Positions 12,112 through 22,264 of a stretch of DNA of 64,000 nt are shown here, piece after piece. Where the stretch lies: positions 50,402,506-50,466,505 of the forward strand of contig NC_133647.1 in assembly GCF_009905375.1 (NCBI RefSeq), given 5' to 3'. This DNA is from Apium graveolens (lineage: Eukaryota > Streptophyta > Magnoliopsida > Apiales > Apiaceae). Numbering within the stretch: position 1 is the stretch's first letter; each line of letters opens with the position of its first letter. The position numbers and the translations under genes were made by a program. A model generated the notes under the pieces. That model searched no databases and was not told where the DNA came from. It saw only the letters and a program-made list of their open reading frames with translations.

Positions 12112-12400
12112 TAACTTTATTTTATTATTGAATATTATTTCGAATATTCATCCGAGGACTTATGACTCCTTTATTTTATTATTGAATATTATTTTGAATA
12201 TTCATCCGAGGACTTATGACTCCTTTATTTTATTATTGAATATTATTTCGAATATTCATCCGAGGACTTATGACTCCTTTTATTTTATTAATTGAATATT
12301 ATTTGAATATTCATTTGAGGATGTATGACTCCTTTATTTTATTTAATGAATATTATTTATAATATTTATTCGAGGTATTATGACTCCGCTTATTACTGAA
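12112..12400 (+). repeat. Tandem repeat of 54-55 bp, about five units
   Basis: The core ATTCATCCGAGGACTTATGA recurs with GAGG starts at 12154, 12208, 12262, 12317 and 12372, giving periods of 54, 54, 55 and 55. The first three units are nearly identical and the later two are diverged. A TATATA run lies just upstream (about 12040-12068). It sits inside the solo LTR. Confidence 0.9.
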
Positions 12401-12904
12401 ATATATTCTTTATTTTATTAAAGAATAAGGTGTCAAGAATCAAACTTATTTTCGATTATTCAAATAAAGATAGTACTTTCATATAAGTATATCTTTGGTT
12501 ATTTAATATCCATTTCAAGTATAAGTTTTAAAACTTCTACTTCAATTATTTTTATAAAGATTATTCTTTATGGGAATATTATTTAAATAATAATATTAAG
12601 ATATTTTCTAAATATATTGGGACTGATTTACTTCATTAAATCAACATTACTCCAAACACTCTTTAAAGTGTTTTCGAGTCTTCAAAATGATTTTTAAAAG
12701 TTAGAGCGGATCCCAAAACTCATTTTTATATTTAAGATCTTCCTTTCTAAGGGGATTTAAATACTCGCTCAAAACCTGGGGGATCCAGCTCTGTGGTGCA
12801 TTTTACATTCGCAACGTGGTTGCTGATTTGAGAAAACAAATGAATTGATTACTTACCCAACGTTCGGGAAGTAAGCCCATCTAATTGAGTCAGCATAAGC
12901 TACA

Positions 12905-12994
12905 GGCCGGGGTACGGTCTATCAAAGTGTAAGTGGCTGGGTGGCAGTCCATCAACGCGTAAGAGGCCAGGTGGCGGTCCAGCACAAGGTCCTT
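12905..12994 (+). repeat. Tandem repeat of 30 bp, three units
   Basis: Three consecutive diverged 30-bp units begin GGCCGGGGTACGGTCTATCA, GGCTGGGTGGCAGTCCATCA and GGCCAGGTGGCGGTCCAGCA. They are GC-rich in an otherwise AT-rich LTR. Confidence 0.85.
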
Positions 12995-14076
12995 ATGTGG
13001 CCAGGGTGATGACCGGTGGGGGATTCATCCATCTACTAGTAGAAAAGGTTACTTATTGGTATCTTTGCCTGATCAGCAAGATATCAGGTTTATGCCAAAA
13101 ATTTCTTTTCTTTCCAAATTCATTGGATATTACAACTCTGTTCATACTTTACATGACAGAGGTTTTCGGGAAATGTATGAGAGATATATATAGGTGTATA
13201 TATATATCGGGACTTAATGAAGTATCTCATAACTTCATTTCCTTCAAAATATTTCAAAGATTGAATCTATTCAAGTTTTATCTTGTAGTCTCATCAGTGT
13301 GATGAACTTTTGAAACTAATTATAACTTGAACGGTGGTAGTTCAAGTAGTATTTGGAAGAGATATAAGTATATTGGAGTATCTTGTAACTTCACCTTGCA
13401 ACAGTATTTTTATACAGTTATACACTGGAACTCTGTGTGTATTATGCAGGGAAGAGGACTTCCCATATTTTGAAAAATATATATGTATATATATATACTG
13501 AATATTTTGCGACTTCATCGCATTAAGATATCAACTTGGTTCATTTCTTTTGACCAAGACTTTCTTGAGTACTATGAGAAGGCTCATATATTGTTAATCA
13601 TTATACATATTATTTTGGTGGGCTTGCTGCTCACCCTTGCTTTCTTCTTTCATCACACAACAACAGATAGAAAAGATGAACAGGACCAAGCTCCCGATTC
13701 GCAAGCGATTAGGAAACGTTCCGCAGTTTCCTATAGGCGTTGATGTCACTATAGCTGAGGTAGGAACTACCAATAGGCTAGGTTTTCAACTTATGATGTA
13801 CTAGACTTATGTATAATTATGAATTGTAATAATGGCAAAGAAATGTAAATTTATTCAGAAACCTTTTAAGGTGTATTGACATATAATTATGGAATAAAAC
13901 GACTTGTGATTATTTTTGGATATTCATCTCTGAGACTATAACTTGTGGTGTGTGTGTTTATTGTGGGGTCACAGTACAGAGTAGTTGATTGTTTATTAAG
14001 ATTGGGTGTTATTAAGGGAAATGGAACTCGTGACAACCCAGATCCCCGACCCCGGATTTGGGGGTGTTACAATAGT

Positions 14077-14931
14077 TATGCTAGGTTGTGCATTAGATCT
14101 CATGTCTAGCATTGGGTAAGGGTAAGTCCTAAATCTCTTTATCATATATGGAGTGATTTTCAGACTTACACTTACCTTGTTCTTTGTAGTAAGTGAGCCA
14201 AATATTATTTTGGACACTTGCTTACAGTTGCCAATTTTAGTGCTATCTATACCATTTAACAAGTGTATGTATGTTACTTTATTATTTACAGTAGACATAA
14301 TGAATCTAGGAAAGAATATTTCCTTACCTCTAGCAGATAGGGGCATTGTCAGCCTGGTTGCAAGTTCTTTCATGATCAATAGACCAACATTCAAGTATCT
14401 GTTGTGGGCAATTGATTATACCAGCTTTTGCAGCACACTTGAAATGTTGTCATATCCTGTCTTCCTGCATGTGAAGGCCCTCACCACAGAATCAAAGACA
14501 AAAGACCACTCCTTCCTTAGGTTGGTCTTGTTCAAGCTTGTCAGGTTGATTCTTCCACCATAATTGATGAAGTCCATAAACTCAGTCAATTCATCAGGAG
14601 TTGGCACCTCTACCAGATTTTCAGTTGGCAGCCCCAAAGCTCTATTCACATCTTGTTCATTGAACTCTATTTGTTGGCCTCCAATTGTGTAGGTGACCAC
14701 CATAAAGAGGAAGTTATTATTCATATCAGTCTTCACTACTGCTGTTGTCTAAAATTCATACAGAACATCCAGATACAGAATAGGGTTAGCGGTCAAAGCT
14801 CCTGCAAGGTCATATTCAGATAAAAGTTTCACAAACCCCTTGAAACTGCCAGGAGCTTGGTTAACATCAGTAAAAGTGAGGTAATTTGTTCCTTTCTCTG
14901 GAATAGTAGCTCTTGCAACATTGAGTGCCAT
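14077..14931 (-). pseudogene. Env-like third ORF of element C, N-terminal piece
   Basis: The ATG at 14931 opens a reading homologous to the env-like genes of E and G. The shared core is LRKEWSFVFDSVVRAF (compare FRKEWSFFFDCITKSF in G). In-frame stops occur near 14749 and 14416, and the reading then continues (RYLNVGLLIMKELATRL) to the solo LTR. It joins to 9656-9977 after removal of the LTR and one ATAGT copy. Protein identity to E and G is visibly low, consistent with a distinct, older family of the same group. Function is unknown; the name is positional. Confidence 0.75.
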
Positions 14932-15355
14932 TGTTCATTTTTGAGAATGGAGTAAAAATGAGAGAGAAATTGGTTTTGAATTGAAAAGCTAGGTCACTTG
15001 AGTTCTCAAAAATGTAAGTATGTATATGTATCGAGAAGTCTGGATATTTATAGTAAAAGATAATGACTTGTCGAGAAGTCAAAAATTGACGTTTGGCATA
15101 TACTTATCGAGAAGTCATTTTGAAATGAGAGACATCTCGATAAGTCATTTTATTTACTCCTGTAGAAAATAAATAAAGATTGTCTTATTGAGATATGAAA
15201 TAAATACCCAGTTTGTCCAAAGTACACTAAAAGGTTTCTAATTTTTATTTGAATAATATTCAAAACAAAATCAGAATATTTCTGCCAAGAATATTTTACC
15301 AAAATAATTTATTGGAATAAATTATTTTAGTTTTGATTTATTGATAAGTCTAAAA
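14932..15355 (-). other. Non-coding interval of element C, left part
   Basis: No ORF of interest. It carries several copies of a C-specific motif, TCGAGAAGTC or TCGATAAGTC (for example 15072, 15108 and 15137). The same motif is dense in the other half of this interval at 30388-30818, beyond element E. The last five bases before E (15356-15360) are E's target duplication ATAAT. Confidence 0.75.
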
Positions 15356-15360
15356 ATAAT

Positions 15361-15953
15361 TGTTAGGTCACACACACACTGTAGAGGGGTGAATACAGTG
15401 TATAGTACAATCAAATCAAACTTTAAAAACTCAAGTAACAGAAAACAAACTTTATTGAAACAATAAACTCTGTTACAGTATGGAATTGTTCTCTCTCAGT
15501 GATGAACAAATATCACGAGAGCTGCTAGGGTTACAATGAATAATCTTCTCAATTGTGATAACACTTATAGTGTAAACCCTATGTCTGTGTTTATATACTA
15601 CACAGTTACAAGATAATCGCTAATTGATATGGAATATAATTCTGCTTCCTAAAATATATCAATCAGATATCTTTTCTTCCAAGTATTCTATTCTTCATAG
15701 AATTCCTTCTTCATGTATATATCTTCTTATGTTTGTCTCGATCTTCTTTCCTTTAACCAGCTGCCTTCCTTAACTGAATGTCCTTCAGTACTTAAGTTCT
15801 GATATCCATCTTCTGATAATTATCTCCTGATAATATAAGTACTGATATCCTTAAGTCCTGACTTCCAGTAAGTACTGATTTATCCTGTTTAAGTAAGATC
15901 TGAAAACTAAAAATAAATCACATTAGCCATGACATTATCAAATATATCTAACA
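15361..15953 (-). repeat. 3' LTR of element E
   Basis: 593 bp. It runs from TGTTAGGTCA on the plus strand to ATATCTAACA. A TATATAA box is on the minus strand at 15591-15597. It contains several ATCAGAACTT-type decamers. Relative to the other LTR it carries an 11-12-bp insertion near 15770. Confidence 0.92.
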
Positions 15954-15964
15954 ATCTCCCCCAG
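15954..15964 (-). other. Polypurine tract, element E
   Basis: On the minus strand GCTGGGGGAGAT directly abuts the 3' LTR start TGTTAGATAT. It is the expected plus-strand primer. Confidence 0.75.
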
Positions 15965-16157
15965 CTTGTAAATTAGCATAATATACAAGTTTAACAGATA
16001 TTTGATGATGTCAAAAACATTAAGTACAAATGCATGAGAATTAGACTAGATAACTACAACTTACAGTCCTTAAAGCTTTACCAATCTTTAACTTCTGATA
16101 ACAACTCCAGTCTGTATTCATATCAGAATTTAAGCAGTTGTAGATCTTGACTTGGCT

Positions 16158-19100
16158 TCATCTTCTGATCTCTCTGATGTCAGGAGTTGTTCTGAGATAG
16201 TTCTTCAACAAACATCTCTCAGTATATCTGAGTTCATCAACCATCCTCCTTTTAGCATCTTTAAGTTCTGCAGTATCTTCACCAATTTGAAAGATTGCAG
16301 CCCTGAGATCATTAATTCTAGCTTTTCTTATGTCCTGATCCAGTCTGATCAAATATTCCTTATCAGACTCAAGATTGAATTCCACAGCCCTGTAACCCAG
16401 AAAGGTAGTTATAATCTTGGCAGTGTTGGGCTTCATCTCAACTATATCACCCTTGTGATCTCTGTACTTTGGAAGATATGTGCTGTCAGACTTAACAGAA
16501 TAAAGCCTTTTCTGTCTCTGAATCTGATTCTTCAAATAGTTTGCAGCACTTTCTGTTATTCTGTCATTCACTTGAAGTAAGAATAATACATGCTCCAGTT
16601 CTTCAAAATACTTCAGTGGAATGGCATTTTCCCTTATATGATAAACCCTACCATCTGTCATGAAGTACAACAAGATGTGTTCTTTCAAGTAGGTATGATA
16701 AACCATTTGTACAGATTCTAGTTGATTCAATCTCTCAGGAGTTGCTCCAATACCTGGTTCACTTAAGGAAGTTGGATCATTGGTAGTGTTCTGTATTCTT
16801 CTTTCATCAGCACTTCCCAATCCAGTTTTATCTCTTGCTTCCTTTCCAGTAACCACTCTTGCTTCAAAACCACTTGCAGCAGTCTTCAAAGGTTGAGTAT
16901 GTTTGGCTTTAGTGAATCCTGGTAGGAGTGTCTTTGATTTATCAGAACTAACTATTTCTTGACTCTGAACAACTTGAGCCATGTCAGAGGTTGTCTTAAA
17001 AACTTTTCTTGAAGTCAGAGCAAGATCAGCATCTTCATCAGTAATTTCTTCATTCACAGGAGGCACATAAACCTTGATAGGTTCACCAACTTTCTCTTTG
17101 CCCTTGGACCTTGGATCTATCTGCAGTTGTGATTTAGCCATGATTGCTTCAGGATTTGTCCTTTCTTTTATCACAATGCCTTTGAGTTTTGGAAGTGTCA
17201 TTTTACCAGAAGCTTCAGATTTAGATTTGACTTTTTCTGATTTAAGTCTGGCTTCTTCTTCCATTAGACTCTCCAAGTCCATTCCTGGATTTTCCTGAAG
17301 AAATAACTGTCTTGACATTTCTTCATCAAGATCTAAAAGTTCATCAGAACTTATCCTTTTACTAGGAGCAGAAGTAATTCTTTTTCCAGCATTAGAACTT
17401 GTCCTGTGACTTGTGATTTCAGCTTTTCTTGATGAGAAACCTCTACCTTGACTATGACCTCCACCCATTCCATAGTTTCCTTGGTCATCTTTTTCATCAT
17501 CCTTCCCCTTCAGTGTCTTATCAGTTTTGCATTTGGACTTAATTACTTTCTCCCCCTTTTTGGCATCAGCAGGTAAGAGAAGAGAGACAAGCAATTCCAC
17601 TGAAGCTTGGATTTCATCAAGTTGAAATTGCTGAGAAGCTTGATTTTTCAAAACTTCATCAATCTGAGATTGTTGTTTCTCTTGAGTCTTCTCAATATAA
17701 GCAACTCTGTCAAAGGTAGGTTGGAAGAATTTTTTCTTGTCAAGTTTCTGAACTTGTTCTTGCTTGATTAATTCTTCCTGAATTTTATGTAACTCTGCAT
17801 AAGTAGTGGAATGGAGACCTTGTATATGTTTAGTACTCTATGCAGTGACTCGAAGCTGTGTTTTGAAATCATCAGTAATTAACATCTCATCAGCTTTTGT
17901 CAAGTGCTCAGCAAGATTCTTTGCAGATGGAACACAGGTAACTGAGTTCCATTCCTTAGTCCAGTCCAGTCCTGCAGGAGTTTCACTCCAAGGCACTGGT
18001 GCTTCTCTTGTAACAAACTTCTTAACTAGTTCAGATTTAGAAACAGTTTGTTGAGGTGCATGTCCTGAAGGACCTGCTTCATCAGCATCTGCAGTTAGAG
18101 CAGCATCACTAGTATTATCAGCATTTGCAGCATCAGAACTTACAGAATAAGCATCTTTTGATAAAACAACAGTATGAGAAGCAATTGAGGCTTCAGCATC
18201 ATCCTCTAAGTGCTGATCTGGTTCCAAGTTCTGATCAGCAGCCATATCCTGATGCTCACCTATATTCTGACCATCATCATCTAGATGCAGAGATGGTGTA
18301 GTAGATAATTCTGGAGTTTGAGTAGCATCGGTAACAGGTGTTGTTGATGGATTAATTGATGTTGGAGCTTCTAAGTACCTCAGGTACAACCAGGTTCTGA
18401 ATATCAATTTCAGCACTTGTGCCTGGATTAACAGGAGATACAGTCTTTTGAACAGGAGACACAAATGGTGTGTTTGCCATTTCAGTAGCAGCTTCCTGAG
18501 GTGGAGTTAATGGAGAAGCAGTGGCTTCAGCAGATTCTGGTTCTTGTGAGATCAGAGATTCCTGATCTCCTTCCTTAGCTGCTGCTTCCTCATCATCTGA
18601 AACTGGCCTTTTAGCTCTTTCTTTCTTGTATCTCTTTGAAGGTGGGGATTCCTTGGGAGTTCCAGTAGAAGTCATTTTTCTAAGCCTTTTGAGAAGCTTA
18701 GATCCCCCAATTCCAGAATCCTTCTGAGAAGGAACTTTCTCTGCTTCTTTGTCAACAGATTCTGATATAGAAACCTGTTCCTCACTATCAGACTCATCTC
18801 GCAAAACAATCATCCTTCTCTTCTGAGGTGTATGAGGAACAGCCTTTGTCCTCTTAGGCTTGGAAGTTGAAGGCTTCACAGTAGGTGCTGAGGATGAAGG
18901 TTGAGCTATCTGTGAAGTTGAGAGATATGATTTGAGATATGTTCTGAGGGATGGTTGAGGTATAGATGGATGAGTGGTATGTTCTGATGGTTGCTGTGGT
19001 GTTTGGGAGGTGGTGGTAGGTTGGACATCAGGATAAACAGATCTATAGGTTTGAGGATCAGCATTTACCAAGATCTGTTTTAAAGACTGAAGAATCTGTA

Positions 19101-19854
19101 AAGGTCTAACCACCTTTTTCTTAGTGTCAGCATTTACCAGGTCATTAAAGGCTCGTTTTACAATTTTGAATGGTGGAGTTAAGGTACTGGCTAGTTGAGG
19201 GGGATCAGTACAGCAAAAGTTATATATAAGCTGACAGAATCTAGCAAAATAAACTACATTTCTATCTTCTGTCATCCTATCCCCTATGAAACCTATCACA
19301 GCACTGGCAAAATCAAAATGAGTTTGGTTAATGATAGCATACCCGATGTGCTGACTCATTATAGGAATGGCATCAAAGTTGGAACACTTATTCCCAAACG
19401 CTTTAGTGATGCAGTCGAAGAAGAAGCTCCATTCCTTTCTGATATGAGCCCGTTTCAACTGCCCAAGCTTAGCCAAACTCTGCTCATACCCCAAACTGGC
19501 CATTAACTCTTGAAGAGCTGATTCCTCCGGGGTTGAAAAAGTACATCCTTCTGGTAAATGTAGGGCCTTGCGAATTGTACCAGGAGTTACCACATGTGTA
19601 GAATCATCCACTTCAAAAACAATACTGGGAGTACCATTTGTACCACCATTATCAAAGTGCCCAGTCCGCCAAAACGTCAGAACATGTTGGCTTGAAAAGA
19701 CTGAAGGCTGGGTCAATGTATGCCCAATTTTACTGTGTGCAAGAAGATCTTGCACAAAATGCAACTCAGACGGAGCTTCAGCATGATCGAGAATTGCAGC
19801 ATAGTTATTTGGAACGAACTTAGCTCCATCAATGATCAAATCCTTAGGTGTCAT
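16158..19854 (-). pseudogene. Env-like third ORF of element E, nearly intact
   Basis: The ATG at 19854 starts MTPKDLIIDGAKFVPNNYAA, following a CT-rich leader. The gene would be about 1,220 codons. The N-terminal domain (residues 1-270) contains IRKEWSFFFDCITKAF and FIGDRMTEDRNVVYFARF. Next come a Pro/Ser/Thr-rich linker, basic patches (KRRMIVLRDESD, LKRLRK), a long acidic Asp/Ala-rich region, and a C-terminal Lys/Glu-rich segment with LELVSLLLPADAKKGEK-like sequence and likely helical ends. Only two lesions are seen: a frameshift near 18380 (after NLVVPEVL) and a TAG at 17838-17840 in place of a Leu codon. I see no convincing signal peptide or transmembrane helix, so an envelope role is not supported by the sequence itself. 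The homologue in G shows the same layout with more damage. Confidence 0.85.
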
Positions 19855-20580
19855 GAGAAAAATCAAAAATTAAGAGTTTCCTGTTAGGTGTTTGAGAAAA
19901 TGTCTGTATGAAAAAACAACGTCAGGAGATGAAAGAGAGTAAAAGCAAAGAAAGAGAGATAAAGTGTAAAAGTAAATAAAAGATTGGAAAATCTTCTCTC
20001 TGTCTTACTTATACTTGGAAAAAAAATATAACCGTTGGACACCTGTCAGACATGCAGTAATAATGAATAGTTAATGGGCACGGGAAAACAGTAATCATTA
20101 CTTACCCACTTGCAGTTTTTCAAGGAAAAACCGTTCCACTTACCCAGTAATTCCATTAATCGAGGTAAATCAGTTTTAATTCAAAATTGAAACTGTTCCC
20201 ACTTATTCAATTATTTTTCACTGCAACACCAATATTCTGAGCAGAAATTCAAGTATGAGAATTACCAAAATTAAATCAAGTAAATAAGTACTGATATTGT
20301 AAGATCAGAACTTAATTTAAATCCAAATGGAAATGGTCATCAGAATATGGATATATCAGGATTTATCAGTGCATTTAAATTACAAACATCTCAGAGACAA
20401 AAACTTGCAAAAAGTAGAAATTCCATTAATATATTAAGAGAATACATTCATGAAATTTAAATTACATCAGAACTTTACAAGATTGTCCTAAGCTTCGAAA
20501 CCTAACATCAACAGCCTTAGTCCTAGCTCAAGAAGCAGGGCAAGGCTGACGATGAAGAAAAACAGGAAGAAGAAAATAAG
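19855..20580 (-). other. Interval between small ORF and env-like gene, element E
   Basis: No ORF. Minus strand: the 3' side of the small ORF, then AT-rich sequence with decamer copies (20304-20313), then a leader with CTCTCTTTC runs before the env-like ATG. A TATA-like TTATATTT lies about 170 bp upstream of that ATG. Its second half aligns with 3690-4091 of element G. Confidence 0.65.
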
Positions 20581-20835
20581 TTATTTCTTCTTCCTACTCT
20601 CGACAAAAAGAATAGCGAGTCTGATGATTCGGTCTTGCTGGCGGAGAGCTTCCAGCCTTTCCTCCTCCAATCGCTCCAGATGGCGATGGTAGTCTAGGTA
20701 AAATAACAGGAGGTGGGTGAGAACCTCCTGGGGAACCGAGTCCCAAATCTCATCAGGAATAGCAGTGACGTGCCATTCCTGCTGCCATGCTTCATAGCTC
20801 AGCTCCATATTGAATGTTTCATAGTTCAAAAACAT
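20581..20835 (-). CDS. Small ORF between pol and env-like (84 aa), unknown function
   Basis: Intact minus-strand ORF whose first true ATG is at 20835 (MFLNYETFNMELSYEAWQQE). It is rich in Glu, Leu, Arg and Trp. A central, probably helical and coiled-coil-prone stretch (LERLEEERLEALRQQD) and a basic tail (ESRKKK) are visible. I recognise no known domain. It has its own TATA box 92 bp upstream and a short leader, and it lies in a block of about 0.9 kb absent from the relative G. Being free of stops in an otherwise decayed element is weak evidence of coding use, since 84 codons can stay open by chance. It could be a captured host exon, an accessory retroelement protein, or chance. Confidence 0.5.
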   Translation of the reverse strand: MFLNYETFNMELSYEAWQQEWHVTAIPDEIWDSVPQEVLTHLLLFYLDYHRHLERLEEERLEALRQQDRIIRLAILFVESRKKK

Positions 20836-22264
20836 GTTGTAGTTGACCAAAGTTTTGTTGGTATGAAGAAAATGAAGGTGAGTTTGTGAGAAAAGAACTG
20901 ATGTATAGACTGTTGTGAAGTGTTTGTTTATATAGGCAAGAGAATGCCAGGAGACGCAAGGAAATTTAATACTGACAGGTAGAATTAATTCTACCTCGTC
21001 TCCCTAGACTTGGAAGAAGAAAAATAGTCATTGGAAAGGTAAAACAGGGTTTAATGCGCACAAGAAACAAGTAAGAATTACTGTACATGTACGTGTACCA
21101 CTATCCCTAATTATATTGACTGTTAATATTCCGCCCCAATATATTCTGATTTAAAATGAGACTGTTTTTAGATTTTATCCATAAATAAGTTAAGTAAAGG
21201 ATCAGAACTTAGACTTATATCAGAACTTAACAGTTATCAGAACATGATTTCTTAACTCGAAAAATGAATGCCTATCTTTGTAATTCTTCACACAAATTCT
21301 GATATAGATTCTTCAGAACTTAATCATCAGAACGTTCAATAGAACCTGTCCTCAGAATTTATGCAATGTGACACATAAACTGTTCATCTAAAATAACATA
21401 GATCACCACAGTAATTTTCATCATTCATATGGAGTGTTTAGTGTGTGCATTAAGCTAAATATCAGACAAAGAGTAAAGTCTGATTCACTTCAGTACATCT
21501 TAGAAATAAGGCATAACTAAAACTTTACTAAAAATCTGTCATTATTCTGAAGCCTACTATTGAATGAGTTCATGCTTGAGTCCACTTCAACTGTTTTGTG
21601 CTAATTTTATGCATCTTTTTAAATTCCATTTTACAGTGGCTTCTCAGTGTAAGTAAGTCACGACTGCTTAGCAGAATTTATGCTATTATCAGAGTATTTC
21701 TCCAGTAATCATAGAGTGTGAAAAGTCACCAAGAAAATATTTTGCTTTTCTGATGCATATTACTTAATACCAGCAATGCACTTGGGTCGTCCCTTCCATA
21801 TTTTTACTCTAGATCTCAAAGGAGTACCTGATTTTAATTCCTTGATTCTTTTTCTTTTTCTTTTGATAAGTGAGGTTTATCAGCACTTAGTACATTCAAC
21901 AAATTTACTAGCATCAGAACTTAACAGATGAGAAATATTATTCTAGTTTGTGACTTAGTAATAAGATAGACAAAGTAAACTCAACTAAGCTCAATATCAG
22001 AATTTGCTTGTGTCAATAGATTTCCACATAAATAATTACTTCTAACATGGGATCTCTAGTTTATTGAAGACTACTAGGTCAGCATCTAGCACAGGTATCT
22101 TCATAGGATAGAATAGTTACTTAAACAGACATATCACTATCAGAGTTTAGAAAGTCACATCAGACACCAATCAGTACTTAAGCAATTTTCAATTAAGCAC
22201 AGAATACACAAAGAGAGTAATTTCTGTAAATACTGATCATAAAGTCTGATGCATCAGAACAAAA
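20836..22264 (-). other. Pol-to-small-ORF interval, element E
   Basis: Non-coding. From 22264 down to about 21230 it aligns with 2622-3650 of element G. From about 21200 down to 20836 it belongs to the E-only block and holds the promoter-like region of the small ORF. ATCAGAACTT decamers are frequent (21201-21210, 21219-21229 and others). Confidence 0.7.
20927..20934 (-). promoter_or_regulatory. TATA box upstream of the small ORF
   Basis: Minus strand CCTATATAAACAAACACTTC: a canonical plant TATATAAA. It sits about 92 bp before the ATG at 20835, leaving room for a leader of roughly 60 nt (ACATCAGTTCTTTTCTCACA region). Activity is inferred, not shown. Confidence 0.5.

Larger units (their letters stand above)
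9983..14071 (+). repeat. Solo LTR, Gypsy family F (4089 bp)
   Basis: It starts TGTAATAACC and ends GGGGGTGTTACA, and is flanked by the exact 5-bp duplication ATAGT (9978-9982 and 14072-14076). There is no internal domain, so it is most simply an LTR-LTR recombination product. The terminal sequence (CCCCGGATTTGGGGGTGTTACA-like) resembles chromovirus (Tekay/Del-type) LTRs; that assignment is from memory of the family. Inside are two tandem repeats, listed separately. ORFs at 12997-13302 and 13483-13743 show no recognisable domain and lie in AT-rich LTR sequence, so I do not call them genes. The element's age cannot be dated without a partner LTR. Confidence 0.9.

Noticed and set aside
12997..13743. 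Two ORFs of about 100 codons in the solo LTR
   Set aside because: Hydrophobic AT-driven readings in non-coding LTR sequence with no domain or relatives in the window.
16158..19854. True retroviral envelope function for the third ORF
   Set aside because: I see no signal peptide, fusion peptide or clear membrane anchor. The label is kept as positional only.
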